Source: Polynucleobacter sp. AP-Titi-500A-B4
GTDB lineage: Bacteria > Pseudomonadota > Gammaproteobacteria > Burkholderiales > Burkholderiaceae
Reading direction: 5' to 3'
Length of the DNA stretch: 64,000 bases
Assembly (NCBI RefSeq): GCF_018688095.1
Contig: NZ_CP061311.1
Span: forward strand, 1,114,861-1,178,860
The notes under the pieces: generated by a model
What the model was told of the DNA's origin: nothing
Databases searched by the model: none
Seen by the model: the letters and a program-made list of their open reading frames with translations, nothing else
Translations under genes and position numbers: made by a program
In this document: positions 46,649-55,608 of the stretch, piece after piece
Numbering within the stretch: the stretch's first letter is position 1
Layout: every line of letters starts with the position of its first letter

Positions 46649-47433
46649 TCGCCCGCCACAGGAACAAGATCCAACTCTTTAACGATGGCCTGTCCTTTTT
46701 TAGAATCTAGGCAATACGCAATGAAATCCTTGACCTCTTTGCTTGCTGACGATTTATATAGCAGCTGCAAGTTATTCCGAATGGGATAGCGACGGTCTTT
46801 GATATTTGTGTAGCTTGGTAGTACGCCATCAACTGCCAAAGGCTTAACTCTTTGTGGATTTAGAAAGGTGGTTCCCACATATCCAATTGCGAATGGATCA
46901 GATGTCATCGCTTGCATTAAGCCATTAAACGTCGTGACTACTTTTGCCTTTAAGGTAATGTGATCTTTAATGGCGACTTGTCTTTTCCAGGGCTCGTAGG
47001 TACCCAATTGTGGATCATGACTCACAACATTGATCGGCCCAGAGTATTTTCCCAGGGCGCTCCAAGAGGTGATATTCCCCGTAAAGACATCATGCAATTG
47101 TTCTAGGGTTAAGCCGCTAATTGGGTTAGCTAGATTAACAATCGCTGCAATCCCATCGGTAGCAATAGTCACTTCTTCTATCTTCAGTTTGTGTTTTTGC
47201 GCCCAGAGTTCTATATTCGGTGGTATTTGGCCTGAAGCCATTCCAATATCAGAAGTGCCATCTAGGGCTGATTTGTAGCCCATGGCGGTTCCGCCACCCA
47301 ACAAAGGTAAATGAATATTAGGAAACTCATCCATAAACTGCATGCCAATCTTTTGCATTAACTTCATCACCGTGGTTGAACCACGCAGCTGTATGAATTG
47401 CAATTGGGCTGGATCTATGGACTTACTAGACAT
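46645..47433 (-). CDS. PstS-like substrate-binding protein lacking a signal peptide
   Basis: 262 aa with the binding-protein pattern LRGSTTVMKLMQKIG, GGGTAMGYKSALDGTSDIGMASG, DVFTGNITSWSALGKYSGP and DPFAIGYVGTTFLNP. The start at ATG 47433 is 2 bp after the upstream gene stop and gives no hydrophobic N-terminus (SSKSIDPAQLQFIQLRG), so the product as coded would stay in the cytoplasm. Possibilities: true cytoplasmic role, export with a partner, or a frameshift that separated it from the upstream membrane protein. Confidence 0.78.
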   Translation of the reverse strand: MSSKSIDPAQLQFIQLRGSTTVMKLMQKIGMQFMDEFPNIHLPLLGGGTAMGYKSALDGTSDIGMASGQIPPNIELWAQKHKLKIEEVTIATDGIAAIVNLANPISGLTLEQLHDVFTGNITSWSALGKYSGPINVVSHDPQLGTYEPWKRQVAIKDHITLKAKVVTTFNGLMQAMTSDPFAIGYVGTTFLNPQRVKPLAVDGVLPSYTNIKDRRYPIRNNLQLLYKSSASKEVKDFIAYCLDSKKGQAIVKELDLVPVAGE

Positions 47434-47435
47434 CG

Positions 47436-48209
47436 TTAAGGACCCAGAGATGGTAAGACGTGAACGATGGCTTCTGGTGTTACCTGGCTTTCACCGACAA
47501 ACAATCCCTCTAGCGCAATAACTAATGTGAACAATACTGAGACACCGATAGTCACTCCTCCTACATAAGCCACCATTTTGGGCAAAGGATTTTGTAGCCA
47601 ACCAAAAATAATCAACAAAGCAACAGAAATTGCTAAGGCGTCCCATAAATAGGTTGGTAACTTTAGCCTAGCTGCAGATAAGCGTGCCTCCCGCACATCA
47701 GATAATTGGTTTAAGGTGGTCACGATTTCTGCCCTAGCCATTTGTTGGACAGGATTTTTAGGATCTAAAAGACGTATTCCTTGGGTGAGATCTGTTAAAT
47801 CATTGGAAGCTTTTTCGCTTCGTTTGTTTTTAGCCATGAGTGGCCACTCATCCTCGACCACTGCGCCTGCATAATTTTTTAAGTCACCTTGCAGCTCAAC
47901 AGCATGCGCACCACCAAAAGCTGCTAGAGAGCGATTCAACTTAAACATCAACGCAGCTTCGCGTGAAACTAGATCTTCAACGTTACGGTGATCACCTTGA
48001 ACACGCACTAATGAAAACGCGATCAGCAATAAGGTAATCGAGGTAAATAATTTAAAGCCCTCTTCAGCGCCTTTAGCAAGATGCTCATCTGGGTTGAGTT
48101 GGTATTTCCAGCGAATGTAAAAAGGAATTGCAGTAGATAGCAATAAACCGATGCACATAATGCCAAGACCAATGACGACATTGGGAAGCGTATGCAAGTA
48201 ATTAATCAT
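47436..48209 (-). CDS. DUF4239-like (bestrophin-like) membrane protein
   Basis: 257 aa with two N-terminal helices (about 8-30 and 52-68; VVIGLGIMCIGLLLSTAIPF and FKLFTSITLLLIAFSLVRV), a soluble helical middle part (REAALMFKLNRSLAAFGG; ARAEIVTTLNQLSDVREARL), and two C-terminal helices (ALAISVALLIIFGW and GVTIGVSVLFTLVIALEGLF). This matches the DUF4239 layout. Function is unknown. It lies directly after the exoprotein gene and in front of the PstS-like genes. Confidence 0.75.
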   Translation of the reverse strand: MINYLHTLPNVVIGLGIMCIGLLLSTAIPFYIRWKYQLNPDEHLAKGAEEGFKLFTSITLLLIAFSLVRVQGDHRNVEDLVSREAALMFKLNRSLAAFGGAHAVELQGDLKNYAGAVVEDEWPLMAKNKRSEKASNDLTDLTQGIRLLDPKNPVQQMARAEIVTTLNQLSDVREARLSAARLKLPTYLWDALAISVALLIIFGWLQNPLPKMVAYVGGVTIGVSVLFTLVIALEGLFVGESQVTPEAIVHVLPSLGP

Positions 48210-48231
48210 TTAATGCTAATCCTCAAACCAT

Positions 48232-51200
48232 TTAACGGATGATAAATAAATTCAGGGTCGACATCAGATTGACCGACTCAAGACTTTCATGGAAATTTTC
48301 TGAGGTGCGCGATTTACCTACGTTTGCAACCCCAGAATTACGTATCGATGGTACATCATCGTAGGACTGAGCTAGGCTATCCCCACCCCTGAGAACAATG
48401 GGTGCCGTCTCAGCCTGTGGCACCCCTGGCGGAAATGCAGAGATAGTACCCGCAAATGGATTCTGCCTCATCGCCATTAAGGCAGCCGAGCTATTGTTCA
48501 TGGCATTGATGCGGTTATCGTATTTACCCTGTCTTGAAGGGGAAGCTGGCTTATCTGCGGCAGCTGTTTTAGTTGAGCCCTCTTTCGGTGCAGGCTTATC
48601 GCCATTGCGGAAGCCGTTGGCATACTTACTCACATATTTAGATGGAGCATTGTTTGGCCTAACAGAGCGATCTTTAACCTCTGCTTTATCAACACCATCT
48701 CGAGTAGTTCCAACCCTTCTTGGATCAGAGTTGCTGTTATTGGCTGCCTCTCTATTTGCAGACGCACGACTTGCTGGCGGCGGTGCAGCTGCAGCAGGAG
48801 GTGCAGACTGATTTGCGGGTGGATTAGCAGCTGCAACCGGAGGTGGTGATCCAGGCGGGTTAGCAGATGGAGCAGTTGGCGTGAGCTGAATAGTGCCATC
48901 GGCTAATGCGACTAATGGCTGCGGCCTTGCTGAAATTGGTATTGGTGCTTCCCCACCTGCTACAGGTGGCGGGGAGTTTGCAGCGACTGGAGGAGCAGGA
49001 GCAACCATAGGAGCAAGCACTGATGCAATTTCTAATTTAGCTGGGGTTGGTGCAGGCAATGGCGGAGCAAACACTACTACCGGCGGAGGTGGAGGCGGTG
49101 GTGGAGCCATCACTGAGGTCGCTGTTTGTACTGCTGTTATCGGCGATGGCGCAGCGGCTACTGTAAGTGTGACAGGAACCAAAACCAATAAATATTTTCC
49201 TGAATCTGCCCCAGTCAAGGACAAACCTTGAACAATCAGATTTGCGTATGGGCCAGCAGATACTGCACTAGAGATAGTCCCGGCACCATTAACGTAAGTT
49301 GGTGTTCCAGCAATTCCTAAATTTGCATAAATGCCAGATCCAAGAGGAACAACAGTTAAGGCGCTATTCAAAATCTCATAACCAAGATTTACGGAGCCAA
49401 CTGTAGCGGAGAGCAAATTCTCCCTCAAGAAAAGGACATTACTTGAATAAAGGGCTGGGCCAGTGATAGCACTAGGGGTTCCACTGGTAACAAGCAGTGA
49501 AGAGACTGCTGTTACTTGCGCATTAATGGTTCCATTAGTTGAACCAATTGCCTGAATCATAGAATTCTGCAGGTCTAGTGAACCGCTATTCGAGATCAAA
49601 GTGATAGCGCCACCAACTGTAGAACCATTTGCATAAATATTTCCATTTGCGGTAATTTGATTACCTTTTAATCCAATGATGCCGCCAGCACCAGTGCCTC
49701 CATTAGCTCTAATTAAGCTTCCAAGAGAATTATTGATGGTGGGAGCGGCAAGATAGATAGCGCCGCCATTATTTCCATCGGCCACAACTTGAGACACAGC
49801 CCCTAAAGAAATTGACTGGCTTGCGGTAAGGTAAATCTCATTACCTACAGCCTGCGTTGCAGGAATAACTATTAATCTATCAGAATAAATCTTATCGAGA
49901 TTCGTATCTACAATGGAATTAATATTTGCCCCTACCAGTCGATTAGTCGGATCTGCAGGAAGACTTCCGCTCAGAACAATACGTCCAGTTACATAGATGG
50001 CTTGCGCCAATAGTTCAACTGCATTTCCAAGAGAGCCTGCAGGCCCGCCGAGCAGATAGTTTGATACTTCTATAACACTGGCATTGCGAATTTCTGTTTG
50101 CGCCTGAATCGTTACCTTGCTTGCGCTAATCGTTCCAACATTTAAGTAAGCAATCGAAGAGTTAATAATGACATCTAGATTCTGACCAGTAATACTGGCA
50201 TTCAGATTAAAGTCTCCTGATGACGAGAGAGTCAACTTGGTATACAACGATCCCGTTTTCTTAATATCAGCTGCAATTGTCAAATTAGACATACTAGTCA
50301 GGGTGTTTTGGGTGCAAGCACCAACACCAGGGCATGATGAGGTTGCATTAGTCACTGCAATAGTGACATTGCTACTCGATAAAACACTAGAAATGATTTC
50401 AGCTGCCGTGCTATCAATCGTCAAATTAATAGGATCTAGCAACCAAGTGCCTGCTTTACCAGTTTGGTTATTGGCGCTGGTATTGATGTTTGCTGTTGAG
50501 GCTAGGCTGACCGATCCTTTGGAAGAGGTCTCAATAAAACCGCCATTACCCGATAGGACTCCACCCATTGACTTAAGAATGCCGGCTACCGTCGTTTGAA
50601 CTTGCGACCAGATTGCAATGGCACCACCATTACCGGCTTGTGTTGCCGATGTGTCGATCAATGCATTCTCTTGGATATTGACCGTTTGTGCCAATTGATT
50701 ATTGCTTGATGCTCGATCAGCATTCAACTTAATGGCAGTCTGCATTGGGATATTCACTTGAGATCCGCCACTGACTTTAGTGCTTGCAAGACCAATGTTG
50801 ACTTGTCCTCCACCGATTGCACCAGTAGCCGTTGTCTTGGAGTTAGTCGCTACCGTGATCTCATTACCAACCAGATTGATTTGACCGCCTTGGGATGTTT
50901 GGCTATCAGCGGTAACTTGGCCTGCCTGCGTAATATTTTTAGCAACAAGCTCAATGACACCGCCATTGCTGATAGCAGCATTCGCTGAAATACGCCCTGT
51001 ATTTTTAATAACGGAAGACATCAATTGATTTGCAACGCCGGCTGCCATCACCACCAAACCACCTGGCGCCTCTACAACATGCTTATTAACAATTAAGCCG
51101 TTATAGACACCTTGATCTACGTTGATCGCTAGCAAACTTTGACCTTGAATCTTCAGAGTAATCTGCGATCCAGAACCAAGAGCGACTGCCCCGCCCTTCT

Positions 51201-51873
51201 GGGCCAATAGGTAGCCCTGGTTACGCACCTCAGGGGCTAGTAAAGCAATGAATCCACCTTCTGCGCTATTCGGATCAATCTGATTCGTTTGAATAGTGCC
51301 ACGATTCATAATCTTGCCTGCTTTGTTACCAACCCCAGTGCCATCATCCTTAAAGTTGGATTTGCCATCCATAAATTCTTGATTAGCCATGTTCAGGGTT
51401 GTTGCCACTACCGCAGCTGCATTTACTTCAGCGCCTTTACCAAACGTGACCCCATTTGGGTTTACAAAAATAATTTGGCCATTAGCTCTTACCGCGCCAT
51501 CAATCAAGGATTGAGTGGCGCCAGTCACGCGATTGAGTGTTACAGAATTAGCGTTCGGCTGATTAAAGTTAACGGTAGCATTCTTGCCAACATTAAAACT
51601 ATCCCAATTAATCACTGCACGCTGCGAACTTTGGTTCACATTCATGGTTGCGGAGCTGGCAGTTTGGGTTTGTGAAATTGCAGCACTTCCAGCAACCACT
51701 TGACCGTTACTTGGTAATGCATTTACCGGAGGTGCTGGTGTAGCTGCTTGCACTACATTGGAATGACCAACAAGAAAAATACAAAGTGCTAATGCACTCT
51801 TAATCCCTAAGGAAAAAGTTGAGTCAAGCCCAACAAGAGAATGAGAGGATGAAATCCTCAAGGGATTAATCAA
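48232..51873 (-). CDS. TpsA-type large exoprotein (filamentous haemagglutinin N-terminal domain)
   Basis: 1213-aa secreted protein. A long signal peptide ends near residue 43 (ALALCIFLVGHSNVVQAA), then a TPS secretion domain with NWDSFNVGKNATVNF, RVTGATQSLIDGAVRANGQIIF cut short and NPNGVTFGKGAEVNA. A Ser/Thr/Asn-rich beta-helix follows to about residue 800, then an MBG/YDG-like segment (GIAGTPTYVNGAGTIS), a proline-rich stretch with eight consecutive Pro, and a basic, low-complexity tail. It needs a TpsB partner; none is adjacent, the one in this window being at 21.7-23.5 kb. First gene of a six-gene run. Confidence 0.9.
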   Translation of the reverse strand: MINPLRISSSHSLVGLDSTFSLGIKSALALCIFLVGHSNVVQAATPAPPVNALPSNGQVVAGSAAISQTQTASSATMNVNQSSQRAVINWDSFNVGKNATVNFNQPNANSVTLNRVTGATQSLIDGAVRANGQIIFVNPNGVTFGKGAEVNAAAVVATTLNMANQEFMDGKSNFKDDGTGVGNKAGKIMNRGTIQTNQIDPNSAEGGFIALLAPEVRNQGYLLAQKGGAVALGSGSQITLKIQGQSLLAINVDQGVYNGLIVNKHVVEAPGGLVVMAAGVANQLMSSVIKNTGRISANAAISNGGVIELVAKNITQAGQVTADSQTSQGGQINLVGNEITVATNSKTTATGAIGGGQVNIGLASTKVSGGSQVNIPMQTAIKLNADRASSNNQLAQTVNIQENALIDTSATQAGNGGAIAIWSQVQTTVAGILKSMGGVLSGNGGFIETSSKGSVSLASTANINTSANNQTGKAGTWLLDPINLTIDSTAAEIISSVLSSSNVTIAVTNATSSCPGVGACTQNTLTSMSNLTIAADIKKTGSLYTKLTLSSSGDFNLNASITGQNLDVIINSSIAYLNVGTISASKVTIQAQTEIRNASVIEVSNYLLGGPAGSLGNAVELLAQAIYVTGRIVLSGSLPADPTNRLVGANINSIVDTNLDKIYSDRLIVIPATQAVGNEIYLTASQSISLGAVSQVVADGNNGGAIYLAAPTINNSLGSLIRANGGTGAGGIIGLKGNQITANGNIYANGSTVGGAITLISNSGSLDLQNSMIQAIGSTNGTINAQVTAVSSLLVTSGTPSAITGPALYSSNVLFLRENLLSATVGSVNLGYEILNSALTVVPLGSGIYANLGIAGTPTYVNGAGTISSAVSAGPYANLIVQGLSLTGADSGKYLLVLVPVTLTVAAAPSPITAVQTATSVMAPPPPPPPPVVVFAPPLPAPTPAKLEIASVLAPMVAPAPPVAANSPPPVAGGEAPIPISARPQPLVALADGTIQLTPTAPSANPPGSPPPVAAANPPANQSAPPAAAAPPPASRASANREAANNSNSDPRRVGTTRDGVDKAEVKDRSVRPNNAPSKYVSKYANGFRNGDKPAPKEGSTKTAAADKPASPSRQGKYDNRINAMNNSSAALMAMRQNPFAGTISAFPPGVPQAETAPIVLRGGDSLAQSYDDVPSIRNSGVANVGKSRTSENFHESLESVNLMSTLNLFIIR

Positions 51874-51992
51874 TAACTTTCAATTGGTAGTTTAGTACCA
51901 TGATTTTACTAGGATTTAAGCAAAAATGTGCCCGCCATATTGCCAAAAAGGCATCCGAGAGAGGGGATTCAAAGGGGATAGTGGTTAATTGA

Positions 51993-52081
51993 TGGTGCCC
52001 GAGGCCGGAATCGAACCGGCACGACTTTTTTGAGTCGGCAGATTTTAAATCTGCTGTGTCTACCGATTTCACCACTCGGGC
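51993..52081 (-). tRNA. tRNA-Leu (anticodon UAA)
   Basis: 89-nt minus-strand class II tRNA with encoded CCA. Acceptor GCCCGAG pairs with CTCGGGC; the anticodon stem GCAGA/TCTGC encloses TT-TAA-AA, giving UAA; the variable arm (CGACTCAAAAAAGTCG) and T-arm GCCGGTTCGATTCCGGC are clear. An ATG-started shadow frame through it is not a gene. Confidence 0.95.
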
Positions 52082-52224
52082 TCGCACTAGCAGTCACTGC
52101 CGCGCTAAATAAATCAAGACAAGGCAAATTTTAGCATGTAAGGCTAGTGAATCATGGGAAGCGATCAAAGCCCAAGGGACTGGCTATCCAGGGCAAGGAA
52201 AGCCAAAAACACTAAAATGCTTCA

Positions 52225-54684
52225 ATGAAACGCAATGGTAATTTAGCAGGTTTACGTCAGTTCTTGCGCCCTCTCACCTGGGCTCTTGGCACCACCCTAG
52301 TGGTGGCATTAGGCATCACCTTAACTTACCTCTATTCAGCACAGTCTAGCCCATCAGGTAAACGCGTCATCAAGAGCCTTGGGGATGGCGTAGTAGTCAC
52401 TTTTGATGAGGCGGATATTCCGCACATTAAAGCAAATAGCCAGTCAGATGCTCTCTTTGCATTAGGTTATTTGCACGCGACTGAACGCTCCTGGCAAATG
52501 GAAATGAATCGCCGCATTGCTAGCGGTCGCCTCTCTGAAATCTTGGGTAGCGAGACAGTCAATATCGATCGCTTCATTCGTACGCTTGGAGTCAAGCGCG
52601 CCGCTGAACAGCAATTTGATAAATATCCAGTCGCTGCAAAACGTTTACTGCAAGCTTATGCCGATGGCGTCAATGCCGGCAATACTCAACTCGGCTGGGC
52701 GCTACCCCTTGAGTATTTTTTAACTGGCTCCAAACCAGGCCATTGGTCTCCAACCGATAGCGTTGCTTGGATGCTGATGATGGCTTACGATCTGGGCGGT
52801 AACTGGCATAAAGAATTACAAAGACTTGAGCTCTCACAATTTCTGACAACCAAGCAAATTTGGGAAGTCATGCCACCTTATGAAGTTGGCGAGCCTGTAA
52901 CTAATATGGACTTCGCGAAGATCTATCGCGATCTCAATGTCTTTAATCCTAAAGCTGGCCCCATCAACAGTCGATCCAAAAAACTACCTGCAACGGAGCT
53001 TAGTCATGTTGATCTTCCTGGGGGTAAGGATGGTATTGGCTCAAATAACTGGGCTCTCAGTGGCAAACTCACCTCTAGTGGCAAGCCATTGCTCGCCAAC
53101 GATCCCCACTTAGGCCTGTCAGCACCTGCGATTTGGTATTTTGCTCATCTAGATGCTCCTGGCCTCAACGTTCTTGGCGCCACCCTCCCAGGAATTCCGG
53201 CGGTAGTACTGGGTAGAACCGATAAATTTGCCTGGAGCTTTACCAACACCAATCCTGATGTCCAAGATTTGTACATCGAGCACATTGATGAAAAAAATCC
53301 TGGCATGTATCGCGGTCCAGATGGCCTTCTGCCATTTAAAGTTCGCCAAGAAATCATCGATATCAAAGGCGCTCCATCGCTTAATTTCATTGTGAAAGAA
53401 ACCCGGCATGGCCCCGTGATCTCAGACTCTTACGCACGCGCAAAGCGTGCCATTGATACCAGTCGGTTTGCTCTGTCATTACGCTGGACTGCTCTTGATA
53501 TTGAAAACCAATCTGTTGCCGGCTTGCTAGAAATCAATCGCGCTAAGGATTTGGATTCCTTTAGGCAATCCCTACGCAAAAATTATGCGCCCATGCAAAA
53601 TGTCGTGATGGCAGATAGCGAAGGCAATATTGCCTATCAAGCTGCTGGGGTTGCACCCAAACGCACACTACACCATGGTCTCTATGGTGTGGCTCCAGCC
53701 CTTGGCTGGGAGAAGCAATATGACTGGAACGGCTATGTTCCTTTTGAGCAATTACCGGCTAGCAATAATCCTGAGCAAGGCTGGATAGCCACTGCCAATC
53801 AACGCATCATTGCTAACAATGACCCTAACCCACTAACAGCAGATTGGGACTTATCGGCGCGTTATGACCGGATTGTGGATTTGATTAAATCACGCAACTC
53901 GCATGATGCCGAATACATGAAAGCCATGCAGGCAGACACCATCTCCTTAGGCGCTACACCGCTACTAGATTTATTCAAATCTAGTAGCCCAACTCATCCA
54001 TTAGCAGCACAGGGAATGGAAGCCTCAAAAGACTTTAATGGCGACATGCGAGTGGATAGCGCGGCTGCATTGATATTTAATGCCTGGGCTGATCACTTAA
54101 CACGCAATCTCTTTTCACGATTGGGTTATTTGTTCACAGAAAATTATGGTGAACGCAATTATCGAGGTGCATTGATTACTCAAGTACGAAATCCCAATAG
54201 CCCATGGTGTGACAATCCCAAAACGGATGCAATCGAAACTTGCCAAGAGGCCTCTAATGATGCCTTTAATAAAGCACTCGCTTACCTTAGCAATAAATAC
54301 GGCAATGATCCTAAACAGTGGACTTGGGGTAAAGCGCATATCGCCATCTCAGAGCATCGTCCTTTGAGTAAAGTTCCAGTGCTTGGCAAGATGTTTAATT
54401 TAGCTACGCCGTTTCCTGGTGATAGTAATTCCATCAACGTAGGTAGATTGGAGTTACTCCGCTCAAACAACCCGTATGAAACATTACAGGCGCCAAGCCT
54501 GCGAGCCATCTATGACTTTTCTGATCTAGAAAAATCCCAATTCATTTACCAGGCAGGTCAATCCGGCTGGGTTCAAAGCAATCTTTATCGCAATATGAAT
54601 CCCCTCTGGGCTAAGAATGAGTACCTGCCTTTACAGATGAAACCCGCAACCAGCAAACGGACGCTGGAATTGAACAATAAGTGA
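52225..54684 (+). CDS. Penicillin acylase-family (Ntn hydrolase) amidase
   Basis: 819-aa precursor of the penicillin G acylase / acyl-homoserine-lactone acylase family. An N-terminal hydrophobic segment (LTWALGTTLVVALGITLTYLY) exports it to the periplasm. The alpha region has VTFDEADIPHIKA and ALGYLHATERSWQMEMNRR; the autocatalytic site is DGIGSNNWALSG with Ser273 as the predicted N-terminal nucleophile of the beta chain, then LLANDPHLGLSAP and ETRHGPVI. The substrate (beta-lactam side chain, AHL or another amide) cannot be told from this. It precedes a small envelope gene. Confidence 0.9.
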   Translation: MKRNGNLAGLRQFLRPLTWALGTTLVVALGITLTYLYSAQSSPSGKRVIKSLGDGVVVTFDEADIPHIKANSQSDALFALGYLHATERSWQMEMNRRIASGRLSEILGSETVNIDRFIRTLGVKRAAEQQFDKYPVAAKRLLQAYADGVNAGNTQLGWALPLEYFLTGSKPGHWSPTDSVAWMLMMAYDLGGNWHKELQRLELSQFLTTKQIWEVMPPYEVGEPVTNMDFAKIYRDLNVFNPKAGPINSRSKKLPATELSHVDLPGGKDGIGSNNWALSGKLTSSGKPLLANDPHLGLSAPAIWYFAHLDAPGLNVLGATLPGIPAVVLGRTDKFAWSFTNTNPDVQDLYIEHIDEKNPGMYRGPDGLLPFKVRQEIIDIKGAPSLNFIVKETRHGPVISDSYARAKRAIDTSRFALSLRWTALDIENQSVAGLLEINRAKDLDSFRQSLRKNYAPMQNVVMADSEGNIAYQAAGVAPKRTLHHGLYGVAPALGWEKQYDWNGYVPFEQLPASNNPEQGWIATANQRIIANNDPNPLTADWDLSARYDRIVDLIKSRNSHDAEYMKAMQADTISLGATPLLDLFKSSSPTHPLAAQGMEASKDFNGDMRVDSAAALIFNAWADHLTRNLFSRLGYLFTENYGERNYRGALITQVRNPNSPWCDNPKTDAIETCQEASNDAFNKALAYLSNKYGNDPKQWTWGKAHIAISEHRPLSKVPVLGKMFNLATPFPGDSNSINVGRLELLRSNNPYETLQAPSLRAIYDFSDLEKSQFIYQAGQSGWVQSNLYRNMNPLWAKNEYLPLQMKPATSKRTLELNNK

Positions 54685-54752
54685 TTCATTGGCACCCTAG
54701 GGCGTATAAAATATTCCCAAAGCGTCTATCAGCTCTTTTTGAAAGCCATGAA

Positions 54753-55160
54753 ATGAAAAAAATCCTTCTCGCCAGCTTCACTGCCTCAGCCTTATTACTT
54801 CCTATTAGCAATGCCAATGCCGCATGGAAAGAATTAGGTTCAAACGAACTGATGGTGGTGTACGTCGATCTCGACACTGTTCAAACTCAGGGTGACAAAA
54901 CCCAAATCATCTCGATGTTGGATTTCAAGAAACCCGGTGTTAACCCAAACAATAAGAAAGCAGTGAGCTCTATCATCGGCCTCAATGAATACGACTGCCC
55001 TACTGTGAGCTATCGCCCTATCGCCTTTAAAGAATTTTCTGGTAACAAAGGTACAGGCGCATTGGTTTCAGAAAACAATACGCCTGATAGCAAATATGAG
55101 CCTGTAGTCAGCGGCTCTTGGACAGCAGGGGTATTTAATTCTGTTTGTACCGCCAAATAG
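54753..55160 (+). CDS. Surface-adhesin protein E-like exported protein
   Basis: 135 aa from ATG 54753 (the frame is open from 54681, overlapping the acylase stop, but the upstream part is not family-like). Signal peptide LLASFTASALLLPISNANA, then AWKELGSNELMVVYVDLDTVQ, typical of the surface-adhesin E (PF16747-like) domain, with a conserved Cys pair (EYDCPTVSYRPI; SVCTAK). Function in this group is unknown; adhesion is by family name only. Confidence 0.78.
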   Translation: MKKILLASFTASALLLPISNANAAWKELGSNELMVVYVDLDTVQTQGDKTQIISMLDFKKPGVNPNNKKAVSSIIGLNEYDCPTVSYRPIAFKEFSGNKGTGALVSENNTPDSKYEPVVSGSWTAGVFNSVCTAK

Positions 55161-55170
55161 TTTTTTCTGA

Positions 55171-55533
55171 ATGCCCTTAAAACTCTGGGTTTGGTTTCTC
55201 TTATTTCTGAATCTTGCTTTACTGCAGGGATGCGCAGCTCCTTTAGCGGCTTTAGGAAGTACTGGCACAGCTGCTGCTAGCTCTGCTGGCACTACCGCAG
55301 CAACTGCTGCCGTAGCCAACCCAGTGACAGCAACTAGCGTTGCCTCCACTGTCACTACCGGCAAATCTCCTTTAGAGCATGCGGCCTCTGCCGCTACTAA
55401 AAAAGAATGTAGCTTTATCAATATTGTCGGGCCTAAGCCTATCTGTGAAGAGGTTGTGCTGCCAAGAGTCATTGATAACAGCAGCCCTTTGCCAGGCCCT
55501 ACTGATCAGGCCAAAGAGACTGCTCGGCAATAG
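55171..55533 (+). CDS. Small Ala/Thr-rich lipoprotein
   Basis: 120 aa with a type II signal (FLLFLNLALLQGCAAP; lipidated Cys about residue 21). The mature part is low complexity (AALGSTGTAAASSAGTTAAT) followed by KKECSFINIVGPKPICEE with two Cys. No recognised domain. It lies 10 bp after the surface-adhesin E-like gene and is probably in the same transcript. Confidence 0.65.
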   Translation: MPLKLWVWFLLFLNLALLQGCAAPLAALGSTGTAAASSAGTTAATAAVANPVTATSVASTVTTGKSPLEHAASAATKKECSFINIVGPKPICEEVVLPRVIDNSSPLPGPTDQAKETARQ

Positions 55534-55543
55534 GTCTGGGCAT

Positions 55544-55568
55544 TCTCTGACCACCAGTTGGTCAGAGA
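55544..55568 (+). terminator. Hairpin after the small lipoprotein gene
   Basis: A perfect 10-bp stem, TCTCTGACCA (55544-55553) with TGGTCAGAGA (55559-55568), 10 bp past the lipoprotein stop. There is no T run after it on either strand, so it may be a weak or factor-dependent terminator, or an mRNA end-stabilising hairpin. It separates the envelope genes from purU. Confidence 0.45.
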
Positions 55569-55608
55569 CTAAAATCATGGATTAACAGCAATCTTGACTA
55601 TTTAAGCA

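Noticed and set aside
48398..49231. Long plus-strand ORFs opposite the exoprotein gene (137 and 112 codons, Gly/Ala rich)
   Set aside because: They are the antisense of a proline/alanine-rich coding tract, with no SD and no family-like sequence; the minus-strand frame is intact over 1213 codons.
51866..52087. 73-codon minus ORF over the tRNA-Leu
   Set aside because: It is a translation of the tRNA gene and its flank, a common false ORF.
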